Below, one piece after another: positions 63,857 through 64,000 of a DNA stretch of 64,000 nt. Source of the DNA: Desulforudis sp. (GTDB lineage: Bacteria; Bacillota; Desulfotomaculia; Desulfotomaculales; Desulforudaceae); contig QZIR01000017.1 of assembly GCA_003604975.1 (NCBI GenBank), positions 1 to 64,000 on the forward strand, written 5' to 3'. A model generated the notes under the pieces. It did no database searches. It had not been told where the DNA came from and worked only from the letters and a program-made list of their open reading frames with translations. Position 1 is the first letter of the stretch. Every line of letters starts with the position of its first letter. The translations under genes and the position numbers were made by a program.

Positions 63857-63904
63857 AATCTAAACGCTGGAGGCCGAAAAGTCAAGCCGGATCGGCAACC
63901 ACGG

Positions 63905-64000
63905 TTATTTTCCGGGGATCACCCGCTTGGACGGGAACACTCCCCCGTGAATGGACCGGGCGTCGGTAATGTTAAAGAAGATTCCGGGATCACATTTGTT
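63905..64000 (-). CDS. C-terminal end of a gene, partial
   Basis: The last 31 codons of a minus-strand gene run off the window edge: 'KCDPGIFFNITDARSIHGG', then VFPSKRVIPGK and a TAA stop. The reading frame looks coding, but I do not recognise the family from so little. Confidence 0.5.
   Translation of the reverse strand, partial: NKCDPGIFFNITDARSIHGGVFPSKRVIPGK

Overview
The window looks like a chromosomal segment of a Gram-positive, spore-lineage sulfate reducer (Clostridia, Peptococcaceae; Desulfotomaculum- or Desulforudis-like). The main evidence is an aprB-aprA-qmoA-qmoB-hdrC-hdrB locus, where soluble HdrCB stands in for membrane QmoC. Supporting signs are a Spo0B-like gene beside obg, sporulation-type housekeeping neighbours and an archaeal-type fructose bisphosphatase. 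This placement is inferred from gene content; no database search was possible.

Layout. 0-2 kb: a CBS-domain gene, an MFS-transporter fragment, an unknown gene and a 3' tRNA remnant with a terminator. 2-4.1 kb: a YeiH/UPF0324-type anion exporter and a one-helix companion. 4.4-12.1 kb: a ten-gene Mrp/Mbh-type cation antiporter operon (E, F, G, MbhD/E-like, B, C and three D/NuoL-like subunits plus one small membrane protein). 12.2-13.5 kb: two tandem paralogues of unknown function. 13.5-16 kb: inorganic pyrophosphatase and class V FBPase. 16-18.5 kb: rnhA, FhlB-like, FliK-like and a coiled-coil protein. 18.6-28.8 kb (minus strand): tRNA-Thr, leuS, tRNA-Ala, rsfS, an RRM protein, nadD, proA, a HIT protein, proB, obgE and a Spo0B-like gene. 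28.8-34.8 kb: glycogen genes (glgP, a GH57-GT4 fusion, DUF4912). 34.9-38.3 kb: Na/Pi-type transporter, D-Ala-D-Ala carboxypeptidase and HtrA. 38.7-40.2 kb: a lone diverged IS1634-like transposase. 40.2-48.1 kb: the sulfate-reduction operon. 49-51.9 kb: a YlbF protein and a second, divergent AprA-like/AprB-like pair. 52-60.2 kb (minus): tungstate transporter tupABC, two moeA genes (one fused to a binding-protein domain), moaC, MOSC, mogA and lgt. 60.7-64 kb: a Spy-like secreted protein with an OmpR/HK two-component pair, an ArsR repressor and the end of one more gene.

How it fits together. APS reductase (AprBA) takes electrons through QmoAB-HdrCB. The pyrophosphatase would pull sulfate activation forward by removing PPi. 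The class V FBPase, GlgP and GH57-GT fusion point to gluconeogenesis with glycogen storage and use. The tungstate/Moco block supplies tungsto- or molybdoenzymes. The Mrp-like complex would couple Na+/H+ gradients.

The most unusual items are the AprAB-like paralogue next to the canonical locus; the three-channel antiporter in which one channel subunit lacks the TM7 lysine; the tandem EQQFAK paralogues that follow it; the isolated transposase-like gene; and two families of short repeats sitting right at gene 3' ends.
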